This document shows positions 25,395-32,679 of a stretch of 64,000 bases of DNA, one piece after another. The notes beneath the pieces are model-generated. The model did not search any database and was not told the origin of the DNA. It was given only the letters and a program-made list of their open reading frames with translations. The position numbers were made by a program, and so were the translations under genes. Position 1 is the first letter of the stretch; the number at the start of each line of letters is the position of its first letter. Source of the DNA: a bacterium (GTDB lineage Bacteria; Electryoneota; RPQS01); NCBI GenBank assembly GCA_023382385.1, contig JAHDVH010000003.1:248001-312000 (forward strand), written 5' to 3'.

Positions 25395-26756
25395 TCAGGA
25401 TCCACCTTCAGTCGTGAGTCCCAGCTGCCGGCAAAGCGTGGATGCAAGTCGGTCCGCTGGAAGTGTCACCTGTTGCTGCGTTCGCAAGTTCTTGAGTGAA
25501 ATTTCACCACGCGCACGCTCGTCAGGACCGGCAATAACGACAAACGGGATTCTCTGCTGATCAGCGTATGAGAATTGTTTCTTCATGCGGTCATCGTCAT
25601 ACCAGATCTCTACGCGTAGTCCTGCACGCCTAAGCTCCGCCGCAAGCTCAAGATAGTTCGCAACGCCCGCATCATCAAATCTCGCAATCAAGACCTGTGT
25701 TTCCGATGGTTCCGACGCAAATTTCTCAAGTTGAGTCAGCGCAGTTTGAATGCGATCCAAACCGATCGTTGTTCCGGTTGCCGGTACATTTGCTTTTGAG
25801 AATGTTGAAACCAAGCCGTCATACCGACCTCCGCCCGACAATGAACCAAGGTGCGGAAGCGCGGGCAAAACGGTTTCAAAGATCGGTCCGGTGTAGTAGT
25901 CAAGACCGCGAGCAAGCGTCGTGTCGAAGGACAGCCTGCCTTCGGATACTCCTAATTCGTGTGCGGCTTGAAACACCGTTTCAATTTCAGAGAGTCCCGC
26001 TTGTGCCGCCTCATCCCTCGAAATCATGTTGCGAGCAGACGAGAAGTCGGGAGATGTTCCTCCTGAAGCCATAAGTTCAGTAACTCGCTTACGGGCGTCT
26101 GCGGCGGGAATGCCATGTCTTGAGAACTCTTCCTCCACTCCGTCCCAACCTATCTTGTCCAGTTTGTCGAGACATCGGCAGAAGTCGAAGAAGTGTGATT
26201 GGTCGCCAGTGATCAAGTGCGAAAGGCCAGCAAGGAACTTGCGGGATGAGAGCCGAATTCGGAAATCCTCAAATCCAATCGACGCAAGGACCTCGTGTGT
26301 CAGTGCGAGTATTTCCGCGTCTGCGAGTGGTGATTCCGTTCCAAGAATGTCGGCATCACACTGCACAAACTCACGATATCTACCCTGCCGCGGCTGAGGC
26401 CGGTCTGCTCTCCACACCGGCTGAATCTGATAGCGTTTGAATGGCCGAGGCAGTTCCGCATACTGTGCGACCACGCGAGCCAAAGGAACCGTTAAGTCAT
26501 ACCGCAATGCTATCGCACTTTCTACAGAGTCCTCTGCGTCGCCACGCGCCCGCCGAATCTCGTAGATCAGTTTGTCATTTTCTTCCGACTTTCCGGTCAG
26601 TATTTCGAGATATTCGATTGCCGGCGTTTCCAGAGGCTGAAAGCCGTATCGCCGGTATGCCTCTTCAATCACGGCCAACAAGCGCCGTCTGGGAATCAGT
26701 TCAGAAGGCAAGAAATCGCGAGTACCGCGAAAAGTGCGAGGCTCGATTCTACTCAA
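25395..26756 (-). CDS. hisS: Histidyl-tRNA synthetase HisS
   Basis: Class II aminoacyl-tRNA synthetase. The 453 residues include motif 1 (AYRRYGFQPLETPAIEYLEIL), motif 2 (FKRYQIQPVWRADRPQPRQGRYREF, seen as QIQPVWRADRPQ and GRYREFVQCDAD), the histidine-specific LARGLDYYTGPIFE, motif 3 (TGTTIGLDRI) and the anticodon-binding domain (TQVLIARFDD to the end). The start codon appears to be TTG at 26756. A strong intrinsic terminator lies only 25 bases upstream in the same orientation, preceded by a possible promoter, so expression may be set by attenuation (see the leader features). Confidence 0.95.
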   Translation of the reverse strand: MSRIEPRTFRGTRDFLPSELIPRRRLLAVIEEAYRRYGFQPLETPAIEYLEILTGKSEENDKLIYEIRRARGDAEDSVESAIALRYDLTVPLARVVAQYAELPRPFKRYQIQPVWRADRPQPRQGRYREFVQCDADILGTESPLADAEILALTHEVLASIGFEDFRIRLSSRKFLAGLSHLITGDQSHFFDFCRCLDKLDKIGWDGVEEEFSRHGIPAADARKRVTELMASGGTSPDFSSARNMISRDEAAQAGLSEIETVFQAAHELGVSEGRLSFDTTLARGLDYYTGPIFETVLPALPHLGSLSGGGRYDGLVSTFSKANVPATGTTIGLDRIQTALTQLEKFASEPSETQVLIARFDDAGVANYLELAAELRRAGLRVEIWYDDDRMKKQFSYADQQRIPFVVIAGPDERARGEISLKNLRTQQQVTLPADRLASTLCRQLGLTTEGGS

Positions 26757-26780
26757 ATTGTAAGCTACTGTTTAGTATAA

Positions 26781-26804
26781 ATAAAAAGCCCCGCAAGCAG
26801 GGCT
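26781..26804 (-). terminator. Intrinsic terminator in front of hisS
   Basis: On the minus strand AGCCCTGCTTGCGGGGCT forms a 7-bp stem (one U-G) with loop CUUG, followed directly by TTTTTATTTAT. It ends the ade transcript or the short leader RNA upstream of hisS. Confidence 0.85.
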
Positions 26805-26853
26805 GACGTGGAGCACATTGCCTCCCACGGTTTAGGTCCACCCAGCTTACCTA
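26781..26853 (-). ncRNA. Candidate hisS leader / small RNA with competing terminator and antiterminator folds
   Basis: About 73 bases between a possible promoter and the terminator. Three structures can be drawn: a hairpin CGTGGGAG/CTCCACG (26807-26829); the terminator (26787-26804); and a helix pairing 26840-26850 with 26793-26803 (10 pairs, one U-U mismatch), which uses the terminator's own 5' arm and loop. The last two exclude each other, as in attenuators. No known riboswitch or T-box could be assigned. It may equally be a free small RNA or just the ade 3' end. Confidence 0.4.
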
Positions 26854-26860
26854 TCCAGTC

Positions 26861-26889
26861 AATATCTGAGTTTTGAGCCGAAAAATCAA
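26861..26889 (-). promoter_or_regulatory. Possible sigma70 promoter for the hisS leader
   Basis: Minus strand TTGATT (26884-26889), 17-base spacer, GATATT (26861-26866); matches 4 of 6 at each box. Transcription would begin near 26853, just upstream of the structured leader, and 20-50 bases after the ade stop. Confidence 0.4.
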
Positions 26890-26911
26890 GGGTATAGCTC
26901 TTACTGCAGGG

Positions 26912-28636
26912 CTAATTGTCCGGAACCGCAAGGTCGATCACGGAGAACTTCTCGACGTCGACCAGCCCATGATCTGTTAACTTCAGGCTTGGGATCACGG
27001 GGAGAGCGAGAAAGGAAAGCGCCATAAACGGTGAAGAGAGTTTGGAACCCAGTTCTCGTGCCGCATGATGCAACGCTTCAATCTCGGGTGTCACCTCTCT
27101 GGCGGACTTATTTGTCATTAAACCTGCGACGGGCAGGGACACCGAAGCGGTTACTTTCCCATCTCGAACCACCACCCAGCCGCCCTGAATCTCGGCAAGT
27201 CTTTGCGCCGCTATGAGCATGTCTTGATCATCCATGCCCACACAAATGATGTTATGAGAGTCATGACCAACGGTGGACGCGAGCGCACCGTCCTCCAACC
27301 CGAATCCGCGAACAAATCCCTTTCCCACATTGCCATTCTTGCCGTGCCGTTCAATCACAACAAGTTTTGCGATATCTTGCGTGGAATCTGCGTGCAATAC
27401 TCCGTTACGGACGGGGAGACTGGCAGTCGAGCGGCCGGTCACAATCTGGTCAGGGATCACGTCAATGACGTTTACTTGCTTTGTCGACGCATTGACTACA
27501 AAACTCTCGGTGGAAAGTGGCGGGAGGGTTACCGTTTCGGATACCGCTGAGACATCACTTTTTTTGATTGGAACGAGCAATTCGCCTTCACGAGCCACTT
27601 CGATACCTCGTCGGAAGACGCGCAGGGGGCGAAATTCCTTCAGGTCTTCAAGCACGACCAAATCCGCATGGCGTCCCGGCAAAACCGCCCCGGTGTGTCT
27701 GACCCCAAATATCTGTGCAGTGTGAGTGCTCGTCATGGCAACAGCAAGAATAGGATCTAACCCGAGTGATACCGCCTTTCGCAGTGTTGCATTCATATGT
27801 CCTTCAATAAGCAGTTCGTCTGCATGCCGATCATCAGACACAAATGCGAAGCGATGAGCATTTTCCGGTCTAACCAGCGGCAGAAGGTTTCTCATGTTCT
27901 TCGCGGTTGATCCTTCACGAATGAAAACCGCCATGCCGCGGCGGAGCTTCTCCTGTGCTTCCAGAAGCTGCGTGCTCTCATGATCCGTGGCAATACCTGC
28001 GGCAGCGTACGCATTCAACCACTTGCCGCTGACACCAGGAGCATGTCCATCGACCGGTCTGCCGTTTGCCAAATCTACTTTGCGGAGCACAGACTCATCG
28101 CCCAGAATCACGCCGGGGAAATTCATGACTTCCGCGATGCCGAGAACTCGGGGATGAGTCAGAAATGTCTGCATGTCCTTCCACTCAAGAACTGCGCCGG
28201 CTGTTTCCATGTGTGTCGCGGGAACACAAGACGGAATCATGACCCAAACGTCCAGAGGGAGATTCTCTGAACTGTCCAGCATGAACTGAATGCCGCGAAC
28301 GCCAAGCACGTTTGCAATCTCGTGCGGGTCGCAGAACACACCACCAGTGCCGAACGGAACGACCGTACGGGCAAACTCCGGCGGTGTCATCAATGTTGAC
28401 TCGATATGAATATGCCCGTCTAAGAATGCGGGTGCAAGATAACGACCTTTAAGGTCAATCGTCTCGCGTGCTTCGTAGTCACCGATTCCAGCAATCCGGC
28501 CTTCGAATACTGCAACGCCCGCCTCTTCAATCTCATAGGAAATCGTATTGATCAGGCGGGCGTCTTTCAAGAGCAGGTCGGCGGGTCGGTCGCCTCGGGC
28601 GACCTCGAGCAGACGTTGCTTGGAGGAAACATCCAC
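26912..28636 (-). CDS. ade: Adenine deaminase Ade
   Basis: Amidohydrolase converting adenine to hypoxanthine in purine salvage. The 574-residue length fits. Metal ligands are in LDGHIHIESTLM (residues ~73-84), with the family's FCDPHEIANVLG, GHAPGVSG, DHEST and FVSDDRHADEL motifs; the C-terminal MALSFLALPVIPSLKLTDHGLVDV stretch is characteristic of this enzyme. Two-metal (Mn or Fe) chemistry is known for the family. Start is GTG at 28636, 16 bases after the MCE gene, so it is probably cotranscribed with it. Confidence 0.93.
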   Translation of the reverse strand: MDVSSKQRLLEVARGDRPADLLLKDARLINTISYEIEEAGVAVFEGRIAGIGDYEARETIDLKGRYLAPAFLDGHIHIESTLMTPPEFARTVVPFGTGGVFCDPHEIANVLGVRGIQFMLDSSENLPLDVWVMIPSCVPATHMETAGAVLEWKDMQTFLTHPRVLGIAEVMNFPGVILGDESVLRKVDLANGRPVDGHAPGVSGKWLNAYAAAGIATDHESTQLLEAQEKLRRGMAVFIREGSTAKNMRNLLPLVRPENAHRFAFVSDDRHADELLIEGHMNATLRKAVSLGLDPILAVAMTSTHTAQIFGVRHTGAVLPGRHADLVVLEDLKEFRPLRVFRRGIEVAREGELLVPIKKSDVSAVSETVTLPPLSTESFVVNASTKQVNVIDVIPDQIVTGRSTASLPVRNGVLHADSTQDIAKLVVIERHGKNGNVGKGFVRGFGLEDGALASTVGHDSHNIICVGMDDQDMLIAAQRLAEIQGGWVVVRDGKVTASVSLPVAGLMTNKSAREVTPEIEALHHAARELGSKLSSPFMALSFLALPVIPSLKLTDHGLVDVEKFSVIDLAVPDN

Positions 28637-28652
28637 TATGTGGTTCCCATGT

Positions 28653-29537
28653 TTAGAAAATCACAATCTTCTGGCGCATACCCTTGGTTCGAAGATGATG
28701 CGACAGAGAGTCCACCTCAATCAAAGTTTCATTCAAACGATTATATAGCTCATCGTCGGTGAGTAATTTGCCCATTGTGCCTTCGCCTGAGTTGATTCTG
28801 GCCATAAGCAACCGCATTTGGTCGGCCGCCGCCGTCAGCGAGGTCATAGCAGAATCTACTCCGGCCAGCGTGCCGTCAGACTTGTCGTTGAGTTTCTCAG
28901 TCAGTTCGCGTGCCGAGGCCATCGCAGCCCGCAAGTCTGATAACGATGCCTCGAGAGTACGGCGATTGGTTTGCAGCATTTCATTGCTTTGCTCCGCAAC
29001 TCCTGCCGCATTGCGCATCAGTCGATTGAGATTGCTTTGATTGGACGTATCTCCGAGCACGGTATGAACATCTAACAGGACAGAGTCCAGGTGGCCTAAC
29101 GTGGTTTCCAAACGGTCGGTGAACTCCTGGAATTTCCCCATAACAGCCCCCACACCCTGCGGTTCAGTACCGCGCAGAGGTTGAGAAATATCTGCAAGGG
29201 GAAGTTCGCTACCGGTGTAGATCGAAAGAACTTGTCCTGCCATTACCGTAGGAGATTCGATGGTGGCGACATAGTCTGAGTATAGCTTTACGTCTTCATC
29301 AATGCTCGCTGTAACCCTGACGAATCCGTCAAAGAACTGAATGCGGTTCACTCGGCCTTTTACCACACCGTTGGCAAGCGTGTTTGCGCCGTTCTCAAGA
29401 CCACCTGTCGTCTTAAAGATTATCGTCACTGTATAGCGCTTGGCATTCAAGCGGTAGCCCTTACCCCAAATGATCCCGCCGATCAGAATGACCAGCGATG
29501 CCAACACCGCCGCACCGACTTTGATTTCCTGTTTCAT
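28653..29537 (-). CDS. MlaD/MCE family lipid-transport protein
   Basis: A 294-residue protein with one N-terminal membrane anchor (VGAAVLASLVILIGGIIWGKGY), one MCE domain (~36-115: TVTIIFKTTGGLENGANTLANGV and PTVMAGQVLSIYTG) and a long helical tail (~130-260) that would form an extended periplasmic bundle. MCE proteins form hexamers that carry phospholipids between membranes. The ABC partners (MlaE/MlaF-like permease and ATPase) are not next to it. It follows the PTS IIB gene by 4 bases. Confidence 0.87.
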   Translation of the reverse strand: MKQEIKVGAAVLASLVILIGGIIWGKGYRLNAKRYTVTIIFKTTGGLENGANTLANGVVKGRVNRIQFFDGFVRVTASIDEDVKLYSDYVATIESPTVMAGQVLSIYTGSELPLADISQPLRGTEPQGVGAVMGKFQEFTDRLETTLGHLDSVLLDVHTVLGDTSNQSNLNRLMRNAAGVAEQSNEMLQTNRRTLEASLSDLRAAMASARELTEKLNDKSDGTLAGVDSAMTSLTAAADQMRLLMARINSGEGTMGKLLTDDELYNRLNETLIEVDSLSHHLRTKGMRQKIVIF

Positions 29538-29541
29538 TTAC

Positions 29542-30039
29542 TTATCCGCGATAGGCCACCGGTTTGGTGGCGGGAAGGTCTTGACATGAGATGCGAACAC
29601 CCCGTCGGAGCATTTCATCGAGTGCCATGCGATCCCAATTAGATAGATAGACATAGGGGACAAGCTCTTCAGAACCCTCGCGGAAATGCAATCCGCCGAG
29701 GTGCAGTTTTTTTAAACCTACGCCCTTGTGAATCAGCTTGAGCGCGTCGCCAGGGCTTTCCAGTACAAGCATGGACTTCGTTGCGGCATAATTGCCGTTG
29801 GTCAATCCGGCTACGGCGTCATCCATGGAGACAATTTCCACGCGAACATCGTCAGGAACCCCCGCTTTGAGTGCTGCGGAAAGCCCCCGATCAGCTACGA
29901 CCCGATCATTTGCAAGGACTAGATGCTCCAATCCCAACGCATGCGCCCAACCCACGACCACCTGGCCATGAAGCAACCGGTCATCAATTCGAATGATGGG
30001 GAAGTCGCTTTTCTTGCGACCCCAGGGAAGTGAAATCAT
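29542..30039 (-). CDS. PTS mannose/sorbose-family IIB component
   Basis: A 165-residue EIIB of the mannose class. The phosphorylatable histidine is His24 in IIRIDDRLLHGQVVVGWAH, the family signature; the LVLANDRVVAD and KKLHLGGLHFREG segments also match. The phosphoryl group would come from the IIA protein encoded just upstream (ATGA overlap, 30036-30039). No IIC/IID permease genes are found here, so it may act as a regulator, not a transporter part. Confidence 0.9.
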   Translation of the reverse strand: MISLPWGRKKSDFPIIRIDDRLLHGQVVVGWAHALGLEHLVLANDRVVADRGLSAALKAGVPDDVRVEIVSMDDAVAGLTNGNYAATKSMLVLESPGDALKLIHKGVGLKKLHLGGLHFREGSEELVPYVYLSNWDRMALDEMLRRGVRISCQDLPATKPVAYRG

Positions 30040-30413
30040 GCAGGGAGGCGAGACTGAATACCGCGCATCGCATCACGCTCGATGGTTTCGGCAAGTTCAG
30101 AGAGTGGAAGTTTGTCCCGTTTCGTGAAGAAGGACAGTAACATGGGCAAGTTCACCCCAGATACAATTGAGGCTTTCCCCGGCAGGTGAACAAGCCCGCA
30201 ACACGCCATGAACGGCGATCCGCCGCAAAGGTCTACCATGATGATCGTCGGCTCGCTGGTGAGCAAGTCTCGGACGCGGGATTGGATCTGGTCGAGGGAC
30301 AACCCGGAGTTTGAAAGCACGTCAACACCTTCCTGAGGTCCCAGGACTGAAACCGCGGCATCGTACAAAGACTGGCCGAGCGAACCATGGGTGACTAGAA
30401 TCACGTGCGTCAT
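30036..30413 (-). CDS. PTS mannose-family IIA component
   Basis: A 125-residue EIIA of the mannose class with the active His9 in MTHVILVTHGSLG and the conserved IIMVDLCGGSPFMACC segment. It would accept phosphate from HPr and pass it to the IIB protein. It starts 8 bases downstream of hprK, which points to a regulatory phosphorelay such as those in deltaproteobacteria and alphaproteobacteria where an orphan mannose-type EIIA sits with hprK. Confidence 0.92.
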   Translation of the reverse strand: MTHVILVTHGSLGQSLYDAAVSVLGPQEGVDVLSNSGLSLDQIQSRVRDLLTSEPTIIMVDLCGGSPFMACCGLVHLPGKASIVSGVNLPMLLSFFTKRDKLPLSELAETIERDAMRGIQSRLPA

Positions 30414-30421
30414 ATCAAGGG

Positions 30422-31405
30422 TTACTCGAAGTCTTTCTCAAGGTAAGACTGCAATCTCGATTTGTTGTCCATGACTTCCGTCAAAGTCCTGCTGAATTCG
30501 CGTGCAGGGTGGAACCCATAGACCTTCAAATGCAGGTTCAAAGCAATAGCCTCGGCAATCACCGTGATATTCTTGCCGGGATAGATTGGAAGCACGACGT
30601 GGGGGATTTTGACACCGAGATACTCTTTGAAATTCTCGTCCAACCCCGTCCGCTCATAGTCCATGTCCGCGCGCCACTCGACCAACTCGACCTCAGTCTC
30701 AACGCGCTTCTGCTGGCGAACTGCACGAACTCCAAACATGGCGGCCACATCAATAATCCCAACGCCGCGAATTTCCATGTAGTGTTTTAGAAACTCGCGG
30801 CCGTGTCCCATCAGAACATTTTCCGCAGTGCGGGTTAAAGAGACAATGTCGTCCGATACCAGTCGATGTCCGCGTTCAACCAGATCCAAAGCTACTTCTG
30901 ATTTGCCGATACCGCTGCGCCCCGTGAAAATCAGCCCTGTTCCGTAGACGTCCACCAATGACGCATGAATCGTCGTAGACGGAGCAAACTTCTGATCCAG
31001 ATAGTCGGAAAGCAGGTGCGTAGTCTCGGTCGTTGTCAACGGCGACGAGAATACTGCGACACCTGCTTTGTCCGCCGCCTCGCCCAATTCCGGGAGCATC
31101 GGATTATCGTTCGTGATGATCAGGCAAGGAATCTCGAATTCGAAGAATCTTGAGAGAGATTTCTTACGATCAAGCGTCGACAGTGACTCGAGGAACTTCA
31201 CCTCGGTGTTTCCCAGAACCTGAATCCGGTCGTACGTAAAGAGCTCTATGAACCCAGCCAATGCGAGCCCGGGCCGGTGGATTTCCTTCTGTGTGATTTC
31301 GCGCGTCAATCCCCGCGGGCTGTTGCGGAGCTTAAGATTCAGTCGGTCCTGGTTTTCTTGATAAAACGCGCTGACCTGCAGTCGCTCGGCCATACTTGCG
31401 CTCAC
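30422..31405 (-). CDS. hprK: HPr kinase/phosphorylase HprK
   Basis: Bifunctional enzyme that phosphorylates or dephosphorylates the regulatory serine of HPr. The 327 residues show the catalytic His147 in TIHASLVDVYG, Walker A GRSGIGKS at 162-169, LVSDDIVSL and the signature EIRGVGIID (211-219); the C-terminal GKNITVIAEAIALNLHLKVYG is also typical. Start is GTG at 31405 or ATG four codons later at 31393. It follows hpf after 3 bases. HPr itself is not encoded in the window. Confidence 0.95.
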   Translation of the reverse strand: MSASMAERLQVSAFYQENQDRLNLKLRNSPRGLTREITQKEIHRPGLALAGFIELFTYDRIQVLGNTEVKFLESLSTLDRKKSLSRFFEFEIPCLIITNDNPMLPELGEAADKAGVAVFSSPLTTTETTHLLSDYLDQKFAPSTTIHASLVDVYGTGLIFTGRSGIGKSEVALDLVERGHRLVSDDIVSLTRTAENVLMGHGREFLKHYMEIRGVGIIDVAAMFGVRAVRQQKRVETEVELVEWRADMDYERTGLDENFKEYLGVKIPHVVLPIYPGKNITVIAEAIALNLHLKVYGFHPAREFSRTLTEVMDNKSRLQSYLEKDFE

Positions 31406-31408
31406 AAC

Positions 31409-31699
31409 TTAGTGGCGTGTCTGCAATCTATCTTTATGCTTCTTGATCTGTGCTTCGAGTTTGTCCACTGCAAGGACTATTGATTTGCGGAAGTCTTCGG
31501 ATATGGCCGAACCTATCAACACAGTGCCATCCACGCTAACCCGCACATTGGCACGTTTCTCTTGCTTGTTAAAAGTGAACTGGATTTCGCAATTCAAAAT
31601 GTCATCCGCAAACTTCAAGAGTCGTTGAACTTCCTGTTCGGCAAATTCCCGTAAGCTGTCCGTGGCGTTGAAATGAACTGCGGTAATCTGAGTTCTCAT
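31409..31699 (-). CDS. hpf: Short ribosome hibernation-promoting factor (HPF/RaiA family)
   Basis: A 96-residue HPF of the short type, which binds the decoding centre of idle ribosomes. Features are QITAVHFNATDSLREFAEQEVQRL, the strand FTFNKQEKRANVRVSVDG and the basic C-terminal helix KLEAQIKKHKDRLQ. The long-type dimerisation domain is absent. It overlaps the xerC stop as ATGA (31696-31699) and precedes hprK, an order also seen in proteobacterial rpoN-hpf-pts clusters. Confidence 0.9.
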   Translation of the reverse strand: MRTQITAVHFNATDSLREFAEQEVQRLLKFADDILNCEIQFTFNKQEKRANVRVSVDGTVLIGSAISEDFRKSIVLAVDKLEAQIKKHKDRLQTRH

Positions 31700-32679
31700 G
31701 GCTCTGTCCTTTGGGGGGTATTGTCCCCGCCGATTTCGTCTGTGGTTTTGGTCTCGTCGGCATGCGGGTGAGCCTGTTGGTAGGCTTTTCGCAGGCGGCG
31801 AGCTGTCACGTGCGTATAGCGCTCGGTCGTCCGAACTGATGCATGACCGAGCAATTCCTGTACCGCACGAAGGTCTGCACCTCGCGCAAGTAAGTGCGTT
31901 GCAAAACTATGTCTTAGCTTGTGCGGACTGGCTTCCGGTAAAAGGCTGCCCAGCCGCGACTTGATGATTTTCGCTGCCCTGAAGCGACTGAGCGGTTTTC
32001 CGCGGTCAGATAGCCACAGAGGGTCCGACGGACAATCAGGAAACTGCCGTCCACGACTTGCCAGGTAGTCCTGCAGGGCCTGAAGCGACGCCAGGGAGAG
32101 CGGGACGACCCTTTCCTTGCTTCCTTTGCCTAAAACGCGCGCAGTTCCGCGACGTATGTCGATGTCCGACAAACTTAATCCTAAGGCCTCGGAAATTCTG
32201 AGTCCCCCGCCATATAGTAGCTCGAGAAGAGCTCGATCCCGCACATTCGGCCATGTATCACCAAGACTATCCAGAGACTCGGCTAACGCAGATTCGGAGA
32301 AGATATGCGGTAGCGGCTTCTTCACCCGAGGAGGGTCAAGCAGTGCAACGGGATTCTGGGTAATTGCGCTATTCCGCAAAAGAAACTTCGAGAAGTCACT
32401 CAATACGGCGCGCTTGCGTTGCAGCGTCGAGGGGGCTAAGTCGTCGGCGGCCCAGCGATACATGATGTCTCGCAGGTTCTCATACATCCAATCAGCGATT
32501 TCGGGAGTACGATCAAGCTGACTCTTGAGGCTCGCGATAGCTTGAAACAGGTCACGCTTGTACGCAGCTTGAGTGTGCGGCGAGCGTTTGCGGCGAGCAA
32601 GGTCCTGCACATAGGCGTCCACGAAGGACCCAAGACTTATGACTTCGCCGCCTGCTCTATCTCGATTTTGTGCTTGCAT
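31696..32679 (-). CDS. xerC: Tyrosine recombinase XerC/XerD
   Basis: Site-specific recombinase, probably resolving chromosome dimers at dif. The N-terminal SAM-like domain (SPHTQAAYKRDL) and catalytic domain are complete: LLYGGGLRISEALGL (Arg), GKGSKERVVPL (Lys), SPHKLRHSFATHLL (His-x-x-Arg), LGHASVRTTERYTHV (His and the nucleophile Tyr). The frame is open to 32751, but the ATG at 32679 limits overlap with the topA end to 43 bases and fits family length (327 residues). topA-xerC neighbourhood is known from Firmicutes, which argues for a housekeeping gene and not a mobile integrase. XerC versus XerD is not decided. Confidence 0.9.
   Translation of the reverse strand: MQAQNRDRAGGEVISLGSFVDAYVQDLARRKRSPHTQAAYKRDLFQAIASLKSQLDRTPEIADWMYENLRDIMYRWAADDLAPSTLQRKRAVLSDFSKFLLRNSAITQNPVALLDPPRVKKPLPHIFSESALAESLDSLGDTWPNVRDRALLELLYGGGLRISEALGLSLSDIDIRRGTARVLGKGSKERVVPLSLASLQALQDYLASRGRQFPDCPSDPLWLSDRGKPLSRFRAAKIIKSRLGSLLPEASPHKLRHSFATHLLARGADLRAVQELLGHASVRTTERYTHVTARRLRKAYQQAHPHADETKTTDEIGGDNTPQRTEP

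Noticed and set aside
26781-26889. T-box riboswitch upstream of hisS
   Set aside because: GGGTGGACC resembles part of the T-box consensus, but the leader is too short for a specifier stem, the downstream antiterminator sequence does not match, and T-boxes are rare in this lineage. Kept only as an unclassified leader.
31696-32679. XerC gene as a mobile-element integrase
   Set aside because: It lies between topA and hpf in a conserved housekeeping context, without att sites, excisionase or other mobile genes.
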